A stretch of DNA of 64,000 nt from Thiomicrorhabdus sp965602805 (GTDB lineage: Bacteria > Pseudomonadota > Gammaproteobacteria > Thiomicrospirales > Thiomicrospiraceae). The translations under genes and the position numbers were made by a program. Position 1 is the first letter of the stretch. Each line of letters opens with the position of its first letter. The notes under the pieces are model-generated. The model did not search any database. It saw nothing but the letters and a program-made list of their open reading frames with translations, and was not told where the DNA came from. The stretch is from NCBI GenBank assembly GCA_965602805.1, contig CBFCZK010000001.1, positions 1 through 64,000 of the forward strand, written 5' to 3'. Below, piece by piece: positions 32,923 through 40,690 of this stretch.

Positions 32923-33306
32923 ATGATGACAGGACTAGGATGGTTTGCAATCGCGATGGGCGGTGCTTTAGGTGCAAGCGCTCGCTTTGCGATGTCGCAT
33001 CAGATCTATCAGTGGTTTGGGCGAGACTTTGCATGGGGTACCTTGTCTGTCAATGTGTTGGGCTCTTTTGTAATGGGTCTGATCGCGGTGTTATTGGTGC
33101 AGAAGTTTGAGGTCTCTACTGAATGGCGCGCTTTTGTCATGGTCGGATTTTTGGGCGCTTTTACCACCTTCTCAACCTTCTCTTATGAAACCATGCAGTA
33201 CATCGAAATTGGTGAAATCAATAAAGCCTTTATGAATATTGCAGTCAGTATCGTTACGTGCCTCCTTGCTGTATGGGCAGGCATGCTTGCCGCTCGTCAG
33301 TTTTAA
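32923..33306 (+). CDS. crcB: Fluoride efflux transporter CrcB/FluC
   Basis: CrcB (FluC) forms dual-topology dimers that export fluoride. The 127 residues show four membrane segments and the conserved motifs: GGALGASARF near the start, WGTLSVNVLGSFVMG with the key Asn, and VGFLGAFTTFSTFSYE containing the TTFSTF motif that lines the fluoride path. No fluoride riboswitch is evident in the 51 bases upstream. It follows rarA with the same direction. Confidence 0.95.
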   Translation: MMTGLGWFAIAMGGALGASARFAMSHQIYQWFGRDFAWGTLSVNVLGSFVMGLIAVLLVQKFEVSTEWRAFVMVGFLGAFTTFSTFSYETMQYIEIGEINKAFMNIAVSIVTCLLAVWAGMLAARQF

Positions 33307-33440
33307 CAAAAAACACTTCTCTTATTTAATCCTTTATCCAAAAACAGTAGAATCAACTATTCAATTTACTTTTAGAAAGCTTTTACGAGTACCCTTATCA
33401 TTGATAACGGTTTAGAAAATGCTATCAAGGAAAACAAAGT

Positions 33441-34565
33441 ATGACGAACACCGAAACCACTCTACAACACACCGCTTTATATGACTTGCATCAAGCGCTT
33501 GGCGCCAAATTAGTGCCTTTTGCGGGCTATGCGATGCCTGTTCAGTATCCCCTCGGCATTAAAAAAGAGCATCTGCATACGCGCGCAAAAGCCGGTTTGT
33601 TTGATGTCTCTCATATGGGGCAGGTTCTGTTAAAAGATGATAAAGCCGCCGCCGCTTTAGAAACCTTAGTGCCCGTTGATATTATTGATTTGCCTGAAAT
33701 GCAGCAACGTTATGCCTTGTTCACTAATGAACAGGGTGGGGTGATGGATGACTTGATGGTCACCAATACCGGTGACTCTCTGTTTTTGGTGGTCAATGCT
33801 GGCTGTAAAGAACAAGACATCGTCCACCTACAAAAGCATCTAGCGAATCAATGTGAAATTGAGGTATTAGAAGACCGTGCATTACTGGCTTTGCAAGGGC
33901 CTATGGCAGGCGCGGTGTTAGCCAAACTCGCACCCGAATCAACCGAAATGGTTTTTATGACCGCGAAAACATTGATTTTAAATGGTGTTGAGTGTTTTGT
34001 GACGCGTTCAGGTTATAGCGGTGAAGATGGTTTTGAAATCTCTGTCGCCAATAATGACGCCGAGGGGTTAGCGCGTCTTTTATTGGCTGACGATGCGGTA
34101 GAGATGATTGGTTTAGGCGCGCGTGATTCACTGCGCTTAGAAGCGGGCCTGTGTTTATACGGCCATGAGTTAGATAACGACATTTCACCCGTTGAAGCCA
34201 GCCTATTCTGGGCTTTATCCAAATCACGTCGTGCTGATGGCAGTAGACCTGGCGGCTATCTTGGCGCTGAAATTATTATGGCGCAAATGGCCGAAGGTGT
34301 CGAGCGTAAACGGGTTGGTTTAAAACCTTTAGGTAAGATGCCCGTGCGTGATGGTGCTGAAATTCTCGATGAGCATGATAATGTCATTGGTTTAGTCACC
34401 AGTGGAGGATTTGGCGTCACTTTAAACAGCCCTGTGGCGATGGGCTATGTGCCAACCGAATTTTCTCAAGTGGGCACAAAACTGCAAGCGCTCGTTAGAA
34501 ACAAAAAAGTACCGCTAGAGGTTGTGAAGTTACCTTTTGTAAAACAAAATTATTATCGTGGTTAA
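33441..34565 (+). CDS. gcvT: Glycine cleavage T protein (aminomethyltransferase)
   Basis: GcvT transfers the methylene group from the lipoyl arm of GcvH to tetrahydrofolate and releases ammonia. The 374 residues match the family: GAKLVPFAGYAMPVQYPLGI, LFDVSHMGQVLL, the FACTUAL motif ARDSLRLEAGLCLYGHEL, and VTSGGFGVTLNSPVAMGYV near the end. It heads a gcvT-gcvH-gcvP-gcvR cluster. The 134 bases upstream contain no recognisable tandem glycine riboswitch. A CCAGGCCTGG palindrome lies in the gap to gcvH. Confidence 0.96.
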   Translation: MTNTETTLQHTALYDLHQALGAKLVPFAGYAMPVQYPLGIKKEHLHTRAKAGLFDVSHMGQVLLKDDKAAAALETLVPVDIIDLPEMQQRYALFTNEQGGVMDDLMVTNTGDSLFLVVNAGCKEQDIVHLQKHLANQCEIEVLEDRALLALQGPMAGAVLAKLAPESTEMVFMTAKTLILNGVECFVTRSGYSGEDGFEISVANNDAEGLARLLLADDAVEMIGLGARDSLRLEAGLCLYGHELDNDISPVEASLFWALSKSRRADGSRPGGYLGAEIIMAQMAEGVERKRVGLKPLGKMPVRDGAEILDEHDNVIGLVTSGGFGVTLNSPVAMGYVPTEFSQVGTKLQALVRNKKVPLEVVKLPFVKQNYYRG

Positions 34566-34628
34566 TATGTGATCTTAAGCACTATTTAGACGATTTGACC
34601 CTAAAATTTAAGGTTTAAAACAAACTGA

Positions 34629-34638
34629 CCAGGCCTGG
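34629..34638. repeat. CCAGGCCTGG palindrome, copy 6 (gcvT-gcvH gap)
   Basis: The copy is extended to a 16-base perfect palindrome, TGACCAGGCCTGGTCA (34626-34641). No T tract follows, so termination is unlikely here. Confidence 0.85.
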
Positions 34639-34685
34639 TCAATTCAACAAAAACAAATCAAAACACAAAGTTAAGGAGAGACTCA

Positions 34686-35057
34686 ATGAGCGATATTAAA
34701 TATAGTGCAGAGCACGAATGGATTAAAGACAACGGCGACGGTACGGTATTAATCGGTATTACCGATTTTGCGCAGGAACAGCTTGGTGACTTGGTGTTTG
34801 TTGAATTACCAGATATCGGCACAGAGATTAACAAGGGGGAAGAGATTTCAGTGGTTGAATCCGTTAAGGCTGCCACTGATCTATTTGCACCTGTCGATGG
34901 AACCGTTGTTGAAGTCAATGAAGCACTTGATGATGAGCCTGAATTGATTAATGAAGATGCCATGGCGAACTGGATTCTTAAGGTTGAGCTTTCTGACCCT
35001 TCTGATTTAGACGATTTGATGGATGAACATGCCTATAATGAATTAACAGAAGAGTGA
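34686..35057 (+). CDS. gcvH: Glycine cleavage H protein (lipoyl carrier)
   Basis: GcvH carries the aminomethyl group on a lipoyl-lysine between GcvP, GcvT and the L protein. The 123 residues are standard, with the lipoyl site Lys61 in SVVESVKAATDLFAPV. Other typical segments are TDFAQEQLGDLVFVELP at residues 26-42 and the end motif MDEHAYNEL. A strong AAGGAGAG ribosome site precedes the ATG, and gcvP follows 55 bases downstream. Confidence 0.97.
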   Translation: MSDIKYSAEHEWIKDNGDGTVLIGITDFAQEQLGDLVFVELPDIGTEINKGEEISVVESVKAATDLFAPVDGTVVEVNEALDDEPELINEDAMANWILKVELSDPSDLDDLMDEHAYNELTEE

Positions 35058-35112
35058 TTTTTAAATTATCACGCAGCCTGTTATGGATGGATTAAATACC
35101 GGAGAATAGAAA

Positions 35113-38031
35113 ATGACCCAAACCACTTTATCGCAGTTAGCGACTTGTTCATTGGATGAGTTGCAGCAAAGTGAAAAGTTCGTAACGCGCCATTTAGGGC
35201 CTGATAACGATGAACAGCTTGCCATGTTAAGTGCCTTAGGCATGGCTTCATTAAGTGAACTGATCGATAAAGTAGTACCGGGTTCAATTCGCCGCCAGCA
35301 ACCGATGGATTTGGCTGATGGGTTGACTGAACAGCAGTCTTTGGACAAACTCAAAACCATCGCCAACAAAAATATCGTGCTCAAATCCTATATCGGAATG
35401 GGCTACTACAACACTTTCACCCCACCCACCATTCAGCGTAATATCCTAGAAAATCCAGCTTGGTACACCGCGTACACCCCTTATCAAGCCGAAATATCGC
35501 AAGGCCGTCTTGAGGCGATGCTGAACTTTCAAACCATGGTTTCAGACCTCACCGGTTTAGAGTTGGCCAATGCGTCTATGTTGGATGAAGCGACCGCTTG
35601 CGCCGAAGCCATGACGCTTTGTCAGCGGATGAGTAAATCGAAAGGTAAGGTATTTTTTGTGGCAGATGATTGTCACCCACAAAATATAGAGGTGGTACAA
35701 ACCCGCGCGGAACCTTTAGGCATTGAGGTCGTGGTCGGTAATCCAAGAAACGGTTTTGCGGATTACGATCTGTTCGGGGTGCTTTTACAGTATCCAGGAA
35801 CCTATGGAGAGGTCACAGACTTTAGTGAACTCATTGAACAAGCCCATGCCAAGAAAGCCTTGGTGGCCATGTCAGCAGATTTATTGGCTTTAACTTTACT
35901 TAAAACACCTGGAGAGATGGGGGCGGATGTCGCCATCGGTAATACTCAGCGCTTTGGTGTGCCGCTCGGTTATGGTGGGCCACATGCGGCTTATATGGCG
36001 ACAAAAGATAGTTTTAAACGTTCTATGCCAGGGCGGTTAATTGGAGTCTCTTTAGACAGTCGCGGAAAAAAAGCCTATCGTTTAGCTTTGCAAACCCGTG
36101 AGCAACATATTCGCCGCGAGAAGGCGACCAGTAATATATGCACCGCTCAGGCCTTGTTAGCGGTTATGGCGGGTATGTATGCGGTTTATCATGGGGCAGA
36201 AGGGCTGACTAAAATCGCCTATCGTGTGCATCGTTATACCCAGGTATTTGCCAACGGTTTAATGCCGTTAGGCCTTAACGTTACTAATAAAAACTATTTT
36301 GATACGCTGAGTATTGCTGTGCCAGGCAAGGCAGCGGCCATTCAGCAAACGGCGATTGATCTGGGTTATAACCTTAGGCCGATAGATGCTGACAATGTGG
36401 GTGTTTCATTTGATGAAACCACCACCATTGAAGACGTTAAGGGACTTTGGCAGGTGTTTGCAGGTGAGCAGGCGGTTAGCTTAAATGCCGAGGAGTTGAT
36501 TAAAGATCAAGCTCCAGTCATTGGGAATGAGTTGCTGCGTACTTCACTATTTTTAACCCACCCCGTGTTTCATAATCATCGTTCAGAAACCGAGATGATG
36601 CGTTATATGCGCAACTTAGCCGATAAAGACTTGGCGTTAGACCGAGCCATGATTCCGTTAGGCTCTTGCACCATGAAGTTAAATGCGGTGGCAGAGTTAA
36701 TGCCCATTTCTTGGCCAGAATTTGCCAATTTACACCCTTTTGTGCCGCTAGACCAAGCCTTGGGTTATCAACAGCTGGTGGCTGAATTAGAGAATATGCT
36801 TTGCGAAGCCACCGGTTATGATGCCGTTTCACTGCAGCCAAACTCTGGTGCTCAGGGCGAGTATGCTGGTTTATTAGCGATTCGTGCTTATCATAAAAGT
36901 CGTAATGAAGGACATCGTGATGTCTGTTTAATTCCGGCTTCGGCTCATGGAACCAATCCCGCATCGGCACAGATGGTGGGCATGTCAGTCGTGGTGGTTA
37001 AAACCAATGCCAAAGGTGAAATTGACTTGCCGGATTTACAAGCGAAGCTTGAAAAGTACGCTGAAAAATTGGCCGCCATTATGATTACCTATCCATCGAC
37101 GCATGGCGTGTTTGAAGAGAACGTCAGAACCGTTTGTGACCTAGTGCATCAACATGGTGGTCAGGTTTACATTGATGGCGCAAATATGAATGCCATGGTA
37201 GGGGTGGCCGCACCAGGGCAATTTGGGGGCGATGTTTCCCATCTTAACCTCCATAAAACCTTTGCTATTCCGCACGGTGGCGGTGGGCCTGGAGTGGGAC
37301 CTATTGGAGTCGGTAAACATCTCGCACCATTCTTGCCGGGTTATGCCGTGGTCAATTCTGAAGATGAACCTAAGGTTGTCGGCGCAGTTTCTGCCGCACC
37401 TTGGGGCAGTGCCGGCGTATTGCCGATTAGTTGGAGTTACATTGCCATGATGGGGCGTGATGGTTTGGTCGAAGCGACTGCAACCGCCATTTTAAACGCC
37501 AACTATATCGCGCAACGTTTAGCCCCCCATTATCCTATTCTTTATAGTGATGATAATGGACGTGTGGCACATGAGTGCATTGTTGATTTGCGTCCTATTA
37601 AAGAAGAGTCCAGCATTACTGTGGATGATATCGCCAAACGTCTCATTGATTACGGTTTTCATGCTCCGACCATGTCTTTTCCTGTGGCGGGCACTTTAAT
37701 GATTGAGCCAACCGAGTCGGAATCTAAAGTCGAGTTAGACCGCTTCTGTGATGCCATGATTGCCATTAAAGAAGAGATTAACGATGTCATTAATGGTGTT
37801 TTGGATGAACACGATAATCCGCTAAAAAATGCACCGCATACCGCAGACACCGTTATGGCTGATGAATGGAAACATCCTTATTCACGTCAATTAGCGGCTT
37901 ACCCAGTAGAAAGTCTGCGAGAGACAAAATACTGGTGTCCTGTAGGGCGTGTGGATAATGTTTATGGCGATCGTAACTTAATCTGCTCTTGTCCTCCACT
38001 GAGTGATTACCAAGAAGAAGGGGAAGTATGA
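35113..38031 (+). CDS. gcvP: Glycine dehydrogenase (decarboxylating) GcvP, full-length
   Basis: GcvP is the PLP enzyme that decarboxylates glycine and loads GcvH. The single chain of 972 residues is the fused alpha/beta form typical of gammaproteobacteria, unlike the split P1/P2 enzymes. It begins with FVTRHLGPDNDEQLAMLSAL, and the PLP lysine lies in DVSHLNLHKTFAIPHGGGGP. The N-terminal half contains YIGMGYYNTFTPPTIQRN. It overlaps gcvR by 4 bases, so the repressor-like ACT protein is translated with it. Confidence 0.97.
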   Translation: MTQTTLSQLATCSLDELQQSEKFVTRHLGPDNDEQLAMLSALGMASLSELIDKVVPGSIRRQQPMDLADGLTEQQSLDKLKTIANKNIVLKSYIGMGYYNTFTPPTIQRNILENPAWYTAYTPYQAEISQGRLEAMLNFQTMVSDLTGLELANASMLDEATACAEAMTLCQRMSKSKGKVFFVADDCHPQNIEVVQTRAEPLGIEVVVGNPRNGFADYDLFGVLLQYPGTYGEVTDFSELIEQAHAKKALVAMSADLLALTLLKTPGEMGADVAIGNTQRFGVPLGYGGPHAAYMATKDSFKRSMPGRLIGVSLDSRGKKAYRLALQTREQHIRREKATSNICTAQALLAVMAGMYAVYHGAEGLTKIAYRVHRYTQVFANGLMPLGLNVTNKNYFDTLSIAVPGKAAAIQQTAIDLGYNLRPIDADNVGVSFDETTTIEDVKGLWQVFAGEQAVSLNAEELIKDQAPVIGNELLRTSLFLTHPVFHNHRSETEMMRYMRNLADKDLALDRAMIPLGSCTMKLNAVAELMPISWPEFANLHPFVPLDQALGYQQLVAELENMLCEATGYDAVSLQPNSGAQGEYAGLLAIRAYHKSRNEGHRDVCLIPASAHGTNPASAQMVGMSVVVVKTNAKGEIDLPDLQAKLEKYAEKLAAIMITYPSTHGVFEENVRTVCDLVHQHGGQVYIDGANMNAMVGVAAPGQFGGDVSHLNLHKTFAIPHGGGGPGVGPIGVGKHLAPFLPGYAVVNSEDEPKVVGAVSAAPWGSAGVLPISWSYIAMMGRDGLVEATATAILNANYIAQRLAPHYPILYSDDNGRVAHECIVDLRPIKEESSITVDDIAKRLIDYGFHAPTMSFPVAGTLMIEPTESESKVELDRFCDAMIAIKEEINDVINGVLDEHDNPLKNAPHTADTVMADEWKHPYSRQLAAYPVESLRETKYWCPVGRVDNVYGDRNLICSCPPLSDYQEEGEV

Positions 38032-38558
38032 TGAAAAAATCAGTTGTAATCAGTGTGCTTGGCAATGACTCACCAGGCCTGGTTAAATCACTTTCAAAAA
38101 TAATTGTGGCGCATAATGGCGAGTGGGTAGAGAGCCGTATGGCAAGTCTCGCCGGTAAATTTGCTGGGATATTAAGAGTCGATTTGCCGGTAGAACAAAT
38201 TGCAGACTTTCAAAAGACATTACAAAACGCGGATGATTTAGGTCTAAAGATTATATTTGAAGAGAGCGCGAGTACAGTCTCTTCGCCAGTTGAGAATCAA
38301 TTTGAAATTGAACTCATTGGTCAGGATCAACCCGGCATCGTTCACCGTATTTCATCAGCATTAGCGTTGATTCATGCGAATGTGGATGAGTTGCACACCG
38401 AAGTGGTTGAGGCTTCAATGTCCGGAGAAAGCCTCTTTAAAGCGACTGTTAAATTGCATATAAACAGTGATGTGCAAGCCAGCGAGATTCGAGAACTTTT
38501 AGAAGCCTTGGCGAATGAGTTGATTGTCGATATTGAACTGGTGGAAACAGGTGTTTGA
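38028..38558 (+). CDS. gcvR: ACT-domain protein, GcvR-type glycine cleavage regulator
   Basis: GcvR-type proteins consist of two ACT domains and in E. coli antagonise GcvA, the gcv activator, in response to glycine. The 176 residues here show two repeats of the fold: VISVLGNDSPGLVKSLSKII (residues 6-25) and IELIGQDQPGIVHRISSALA. The coding start overlaps gcvP (ATGATGA). In E. coli gcvR is unlinked, so its place inside a gcv operon is informative; no gcvA is seen here. A CCAGGCCTGG copy encodes the PGLV of the first ACT loop. Confidence 0.88.
   Translation: MMKKSVVISVLGNDSPGLVKSLSKIIVAHNGEWVESRMASLAGKFAGILRVDLPVEQIADFQKTLQNADDLGLKIIFEESASTVSSPVENQFEIELIGQDQPGIVHRISSALALIHANVDELHTEVVEASMSGESLFKATVKLHINSDVQASEIRELLEALANELIVDIELVETGV
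38073..38082. repeat. CCAGGCCTGG palindrome, copy 7 (inside gcvR)
   Basis: The context is CACCAGGCCTGGTTAA. It encodes SPGLVK in the ligand loop of the first ACT domain. Confidence 0.8.
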
Positions 38559-38685
38559 TGATTGCAGAACCTCTGCATAATTTAATTCAAGAAGTGTTAA
38601 AATATCCCGCAAAATTGATAGGTTAAAAGGTTAAGAAGACCTTACCACTGAACAAATTACTGAATAAACCAAATAGAGAATTCCA

Positions 38686-39972
38686 ATGTTAGACGCAAAG
38701 CTACTGAGATCAGATTTAGAAACGGTTGCCGAAAAATTAAAAGCACGTGGTTACACCTTAGACGTGGCAACGATTCAGACGCTAGAAGCGCAGCGTAAAG
38801 AATTTCAGGTGAAAGCCCAAAGCTTACAAGCAGAAAGTAATAGTCGTGCTAAAGGCATTGGTAAAGCAAAAGCCCAGGGTGAAGACATTGCCCCTTTGTT
38901 GGCAGAAGTCAGTTCATTAAAAGCCCAACTTGAAGAGGCCGAAAAAGCTTCTGCCGACGTTCAAGCAAAATTAGAAGTTATCTTTTCGAGCATTCCAAAC
39001 TTGCCACATGAGTCAACGCCTGCCGGATTAGAGGAAGAAGATAATGTTGAACTCAAAAAGTGGGGCACGCCTGCGGAGTATGATTTTGAGGTTAAAGATC
39101 ATGTCGATTTATCGGAAGCGCGTGGTTGGTATGACAACGATGCTGCCGTTAAAGTCACCTCGGCGCGTTTCTCGGTTTTAAAAGGCCCTATGGCTAAGAT
39201 GCAACGCGCTTTAACGCAGTTTATGTTGGACACTCATGCCAATCATGGTTATGAAGAAGTTTATGTGCCTTACCTAGTGAATCAAGAAAGTTTACGTGGC
39301 ACAGGACAGCTGCCTAAGTTTGAAGCAGATTTATATAAAATCAGTAAACATGATGAACATGACACCAGTGATCGTGACCTTTATTTGATTCCGACTGCCG
39401 AAGTACCGATTACCAACCTAGTGCGTGATGAGATTTTAGACGAAAGTACCTTACCGCTTAAGTTTGTGGGACATACACCTTGTTTCCGTTCAGAAGCGGG
39501 CTCTTATGGTCGTGATACCCGTGGTCTGATTCGTCAGCATCAGTTTGAAAAAGTCGAGATGGTACAAATTGTTCATCCTGATAAATCATTAGAAGCTTTA
39601 GAAGAGCTAACTGGGCATGCGGAAGCTATTCTGCAAAAGCTAGGCTTGCCTTACCGCTTAATGGCTTTGTGTGCCGGTGATATCGGTTTCTCTGCTGCTA
39701 AAACATATGATTTAGAAGTTTGGTTACCAGGGCAACAGCTTTATCGTGAAATCTCATCTTGTTCAAGTTTTGAAGATTTCCAAGCACGTCGTTTGATGGC
39801 GCGTTTCCGTTCAGGACAAGAGAAGCCTCAATTAGTGCATACTATTAATGGTTCTGGGCTGGCAGTAGGACGTACCTTAGTTGCCATTTTAGAAAATTAC
39901 CAAAATGCAGATGGCACCGTAACGGTTCCTGAAGTGTTACGTCCTTATATGGGCGGCGTAGAAAGTATCTAA
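38686..39972 (+). CDS. serS: Seryl-tRNA synthetase
   Basis: SerS charges tRNA-Ser. The 428 residues contain the N-terminal coiled-coil arm (about 25-105) that grips the long variable arm of tRNA-Ser, then the class II core with motif 2 (FRSEAGSYGRDTRGLIRQHQ) and motif 3 (GSGLAVGRTLVAILENYQ). It stands about 130 bases after gcvR and ends before a strong palindromic terminator. A tRNA-Ser gene lies 550 bases downstream, a chance or meaningful neighbour. Confidence 0.97.
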   Translation: MLDAKLLRSDLETVAEKLKARGYTLDVATIQTLEAQRKEFQVKAQSLQAESNSRAKGIGKAKAQGEDIAPLLAEVSSLKAQLEEAEKASADVQAKLEVIFSSIPNLPHESTPAGLEEEDNVELKKWGTPAEYDFEVKDHVDLSEARGWYDNDAAVKVTSARFSVLKGPMAKMQRALTQFMLDTHANHGYEEVYVPYLVNQESLRGTGQLPKFEADLYKISKHDEHDTSDRDLYLIPTAEVPITNLVRDEILDESTLPLKFVGHTPCFRSEAGSYGRDTRGLIRQHQFEKVEMVQIVHPDKSLEALEELTGHAEAILQKLGLPYRLMALCAGDIGFSAAKTYDLEVWLPGQQLYREISSCSSFEDFQARRLMARFRSGQEKPQLVHTINGSGLAVGRTLVAILENYQNADGTVTVPEVLRPYMGGVESI

Positions 39973-40016
39973 TTTGGTTTAAAAACTGATTTAGAATGAC
40001 TATTAGAACTACTATT

Positions 40017-40045
40017 AAAAGCGACCAGGCCTGGTCGCTTTTTTT
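40017..40045 (+). terminator. Palindromic terminator after serS
   Basis: A 26-base perfect palindrome (40017-40042) is built on GCGACCAGGCCTGGTCGC and followed by seven T. Its left flank is AAAA, so it can also act on the minus strand, where the MGMT gene ends at 40084. Confidence 0.85.
40025..40034. repeat. CCAGGCCTGG palindrome, copy 8 (serS terminator)
   Basis: The core is at the centre of the serS terminator palindrome. Confidence 0.85.
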
Positions 40046-40083
40046 ATACCCTAAATTTAGCACTTTAAATAGTGCTTGCTCTG

Positions 40084-40422
40084 CTAGTGCGACTCAGTAA
40101 AATCAAAAAACACCGTTTTAAAATCCTGAACTTTGCCATCTCGGATAACAATACCTTCAGCGGTAAGCAATTCAATTTTGCGATCTGACCCAAAAGCATA
40201 GCCTCCGAGCCGACCATCGGCATTGACCACGCGATGACAAGGCACGGTAATCGGATTAGGATTACGGTTCATAGCATTGCCCACGGCTTGATAAGCTTTA
40301 CAATTTAAAGCCTGAGCAATCGCTTTATAGGTCGTAAGACGCCCCTTGGGAATTTTAAGCAGCAGTGCATAACACTGCTCATTAAACGTTAAGTGATTGT
40401 TTTGCTTAGGTTTGGATTTCAT
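40084..40422 (-). CDS. MGMT-family alkyltransferase, catalytic domain only
   Basis: This 112-residue protein is the DNA-binding/catalytic half of an O6-alkylguanine-DNA alkyltransferase. The active-site PCHRV is intact with Cys62, preceded by the helix-turn-helix TTYKAIAQALNCKAYQAVGNAM and the NRNPNPI turn. It lacks the N-terminal domain of Ogt/Ada. The alkyltransferase-like (ATL) proteins are about this size but lose the Cys; here it is kept, so direct repair is plausible. It is convergent with serS. A palindrome copy lies just beyond its start. Confidence 0.85.
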   Translation of the reverse strand: MKSKPKQNNHLTFNEQCYALLLKIPKGRLTTYKAIAQALNCKAYQAVGNAMNRNPNPITVPCHRVVNADGRLGGYAFGSDRKIELLTAEGIVIRDGKVQDFKTVFFDFTESH

Positions 40423-40430
40423 GGGTTTGA

Positions 40431-40440
40431 CCAGGCCTGG
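40431..40440. repeat. CCAGGCCTGG palindrome, copy 9 (upstream of MGMT gene)
   Basis: The context is TTGACCAGGCCTGGTTAA, near-perfect beyond the core. It lies just 9 bases upstream of the MGMT start codon, within its likely leader. Confidence 0.85.
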
Positions 40441-40479
40441 TTAATTACATAAATTTTACATAAATATCACCAAAACGTC

Positions 40480-40507
40480 TTGCAATAATCTCTCATATCT
40501 CTATAAT
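40480..40507 (+). promoter_or_regulatory. Promoter of the tRNA-Ser gene
   Basis: TTGCAA (40480-40485), a 16-base spacer and a perfect TATAAT (40502-40507) stand 17 bases before the mature tRNA. The -10 box is exact, as expected for a stable RNA promoter. Confidence 0.7.
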
Positions 40508-40524
40508 ACGCAACATCAAAACAA

Positions 40525-40615
40525 GGTGGACTGGCTGAGTGGTTTAAGGCGGCAGTCTTGAAAACTGTTGTGGGTTTGTAGCCCACCTGGGGTTCGAATC
40601 CCTAGTCCATCACCA
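40525..40615 (+). tRNA. tRNA-Ser, anticodon UGA
   Basis: A 91-base type II tRNA with encoded CCA. The acceptor stem GGTGGAC pairs with GTCCATC (one G-U). The anticodon loop is CTTGAAA, with TGA at 40559-40561. The long variable arm folds as TGGGTTTGTAGCCCA. The T arm contains GGTTCGAAT. The base before CCA reads A, whereas the bacterial tRNA-Ser norm is G. A promoter and a terminator frame the gene, so it is transcribed alone. Confidence 0.93.
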
Positions 40616-40623
40616 TATTTGAG

Positions 40624-40662
40624 AACCCTGCGTAATTTTTTGGATTATGTGGGGTTTTTTTA
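40624..40662 (+). terminator. Intrinsic terminator after tRNA-Ser
   Basis: AACCCTGCGTAAT pairs with ATTATGTGGGGTT (with one bulge and G-U pairs) around a TTTTTGG loop, followed by a T run. It lies 9 bases after the CCA end. Confidence 0.85.
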
Positions 40663-40690
40663 TGCCTATTGAGAAGTAAAGTTCATTAAT

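Noticed and set aside
33307..33440. Glycine riboswitch upstream of gcvT
   Set aside because: The 134 bases do not show the tandem aptamer core sequences or a suitable pair of stems.
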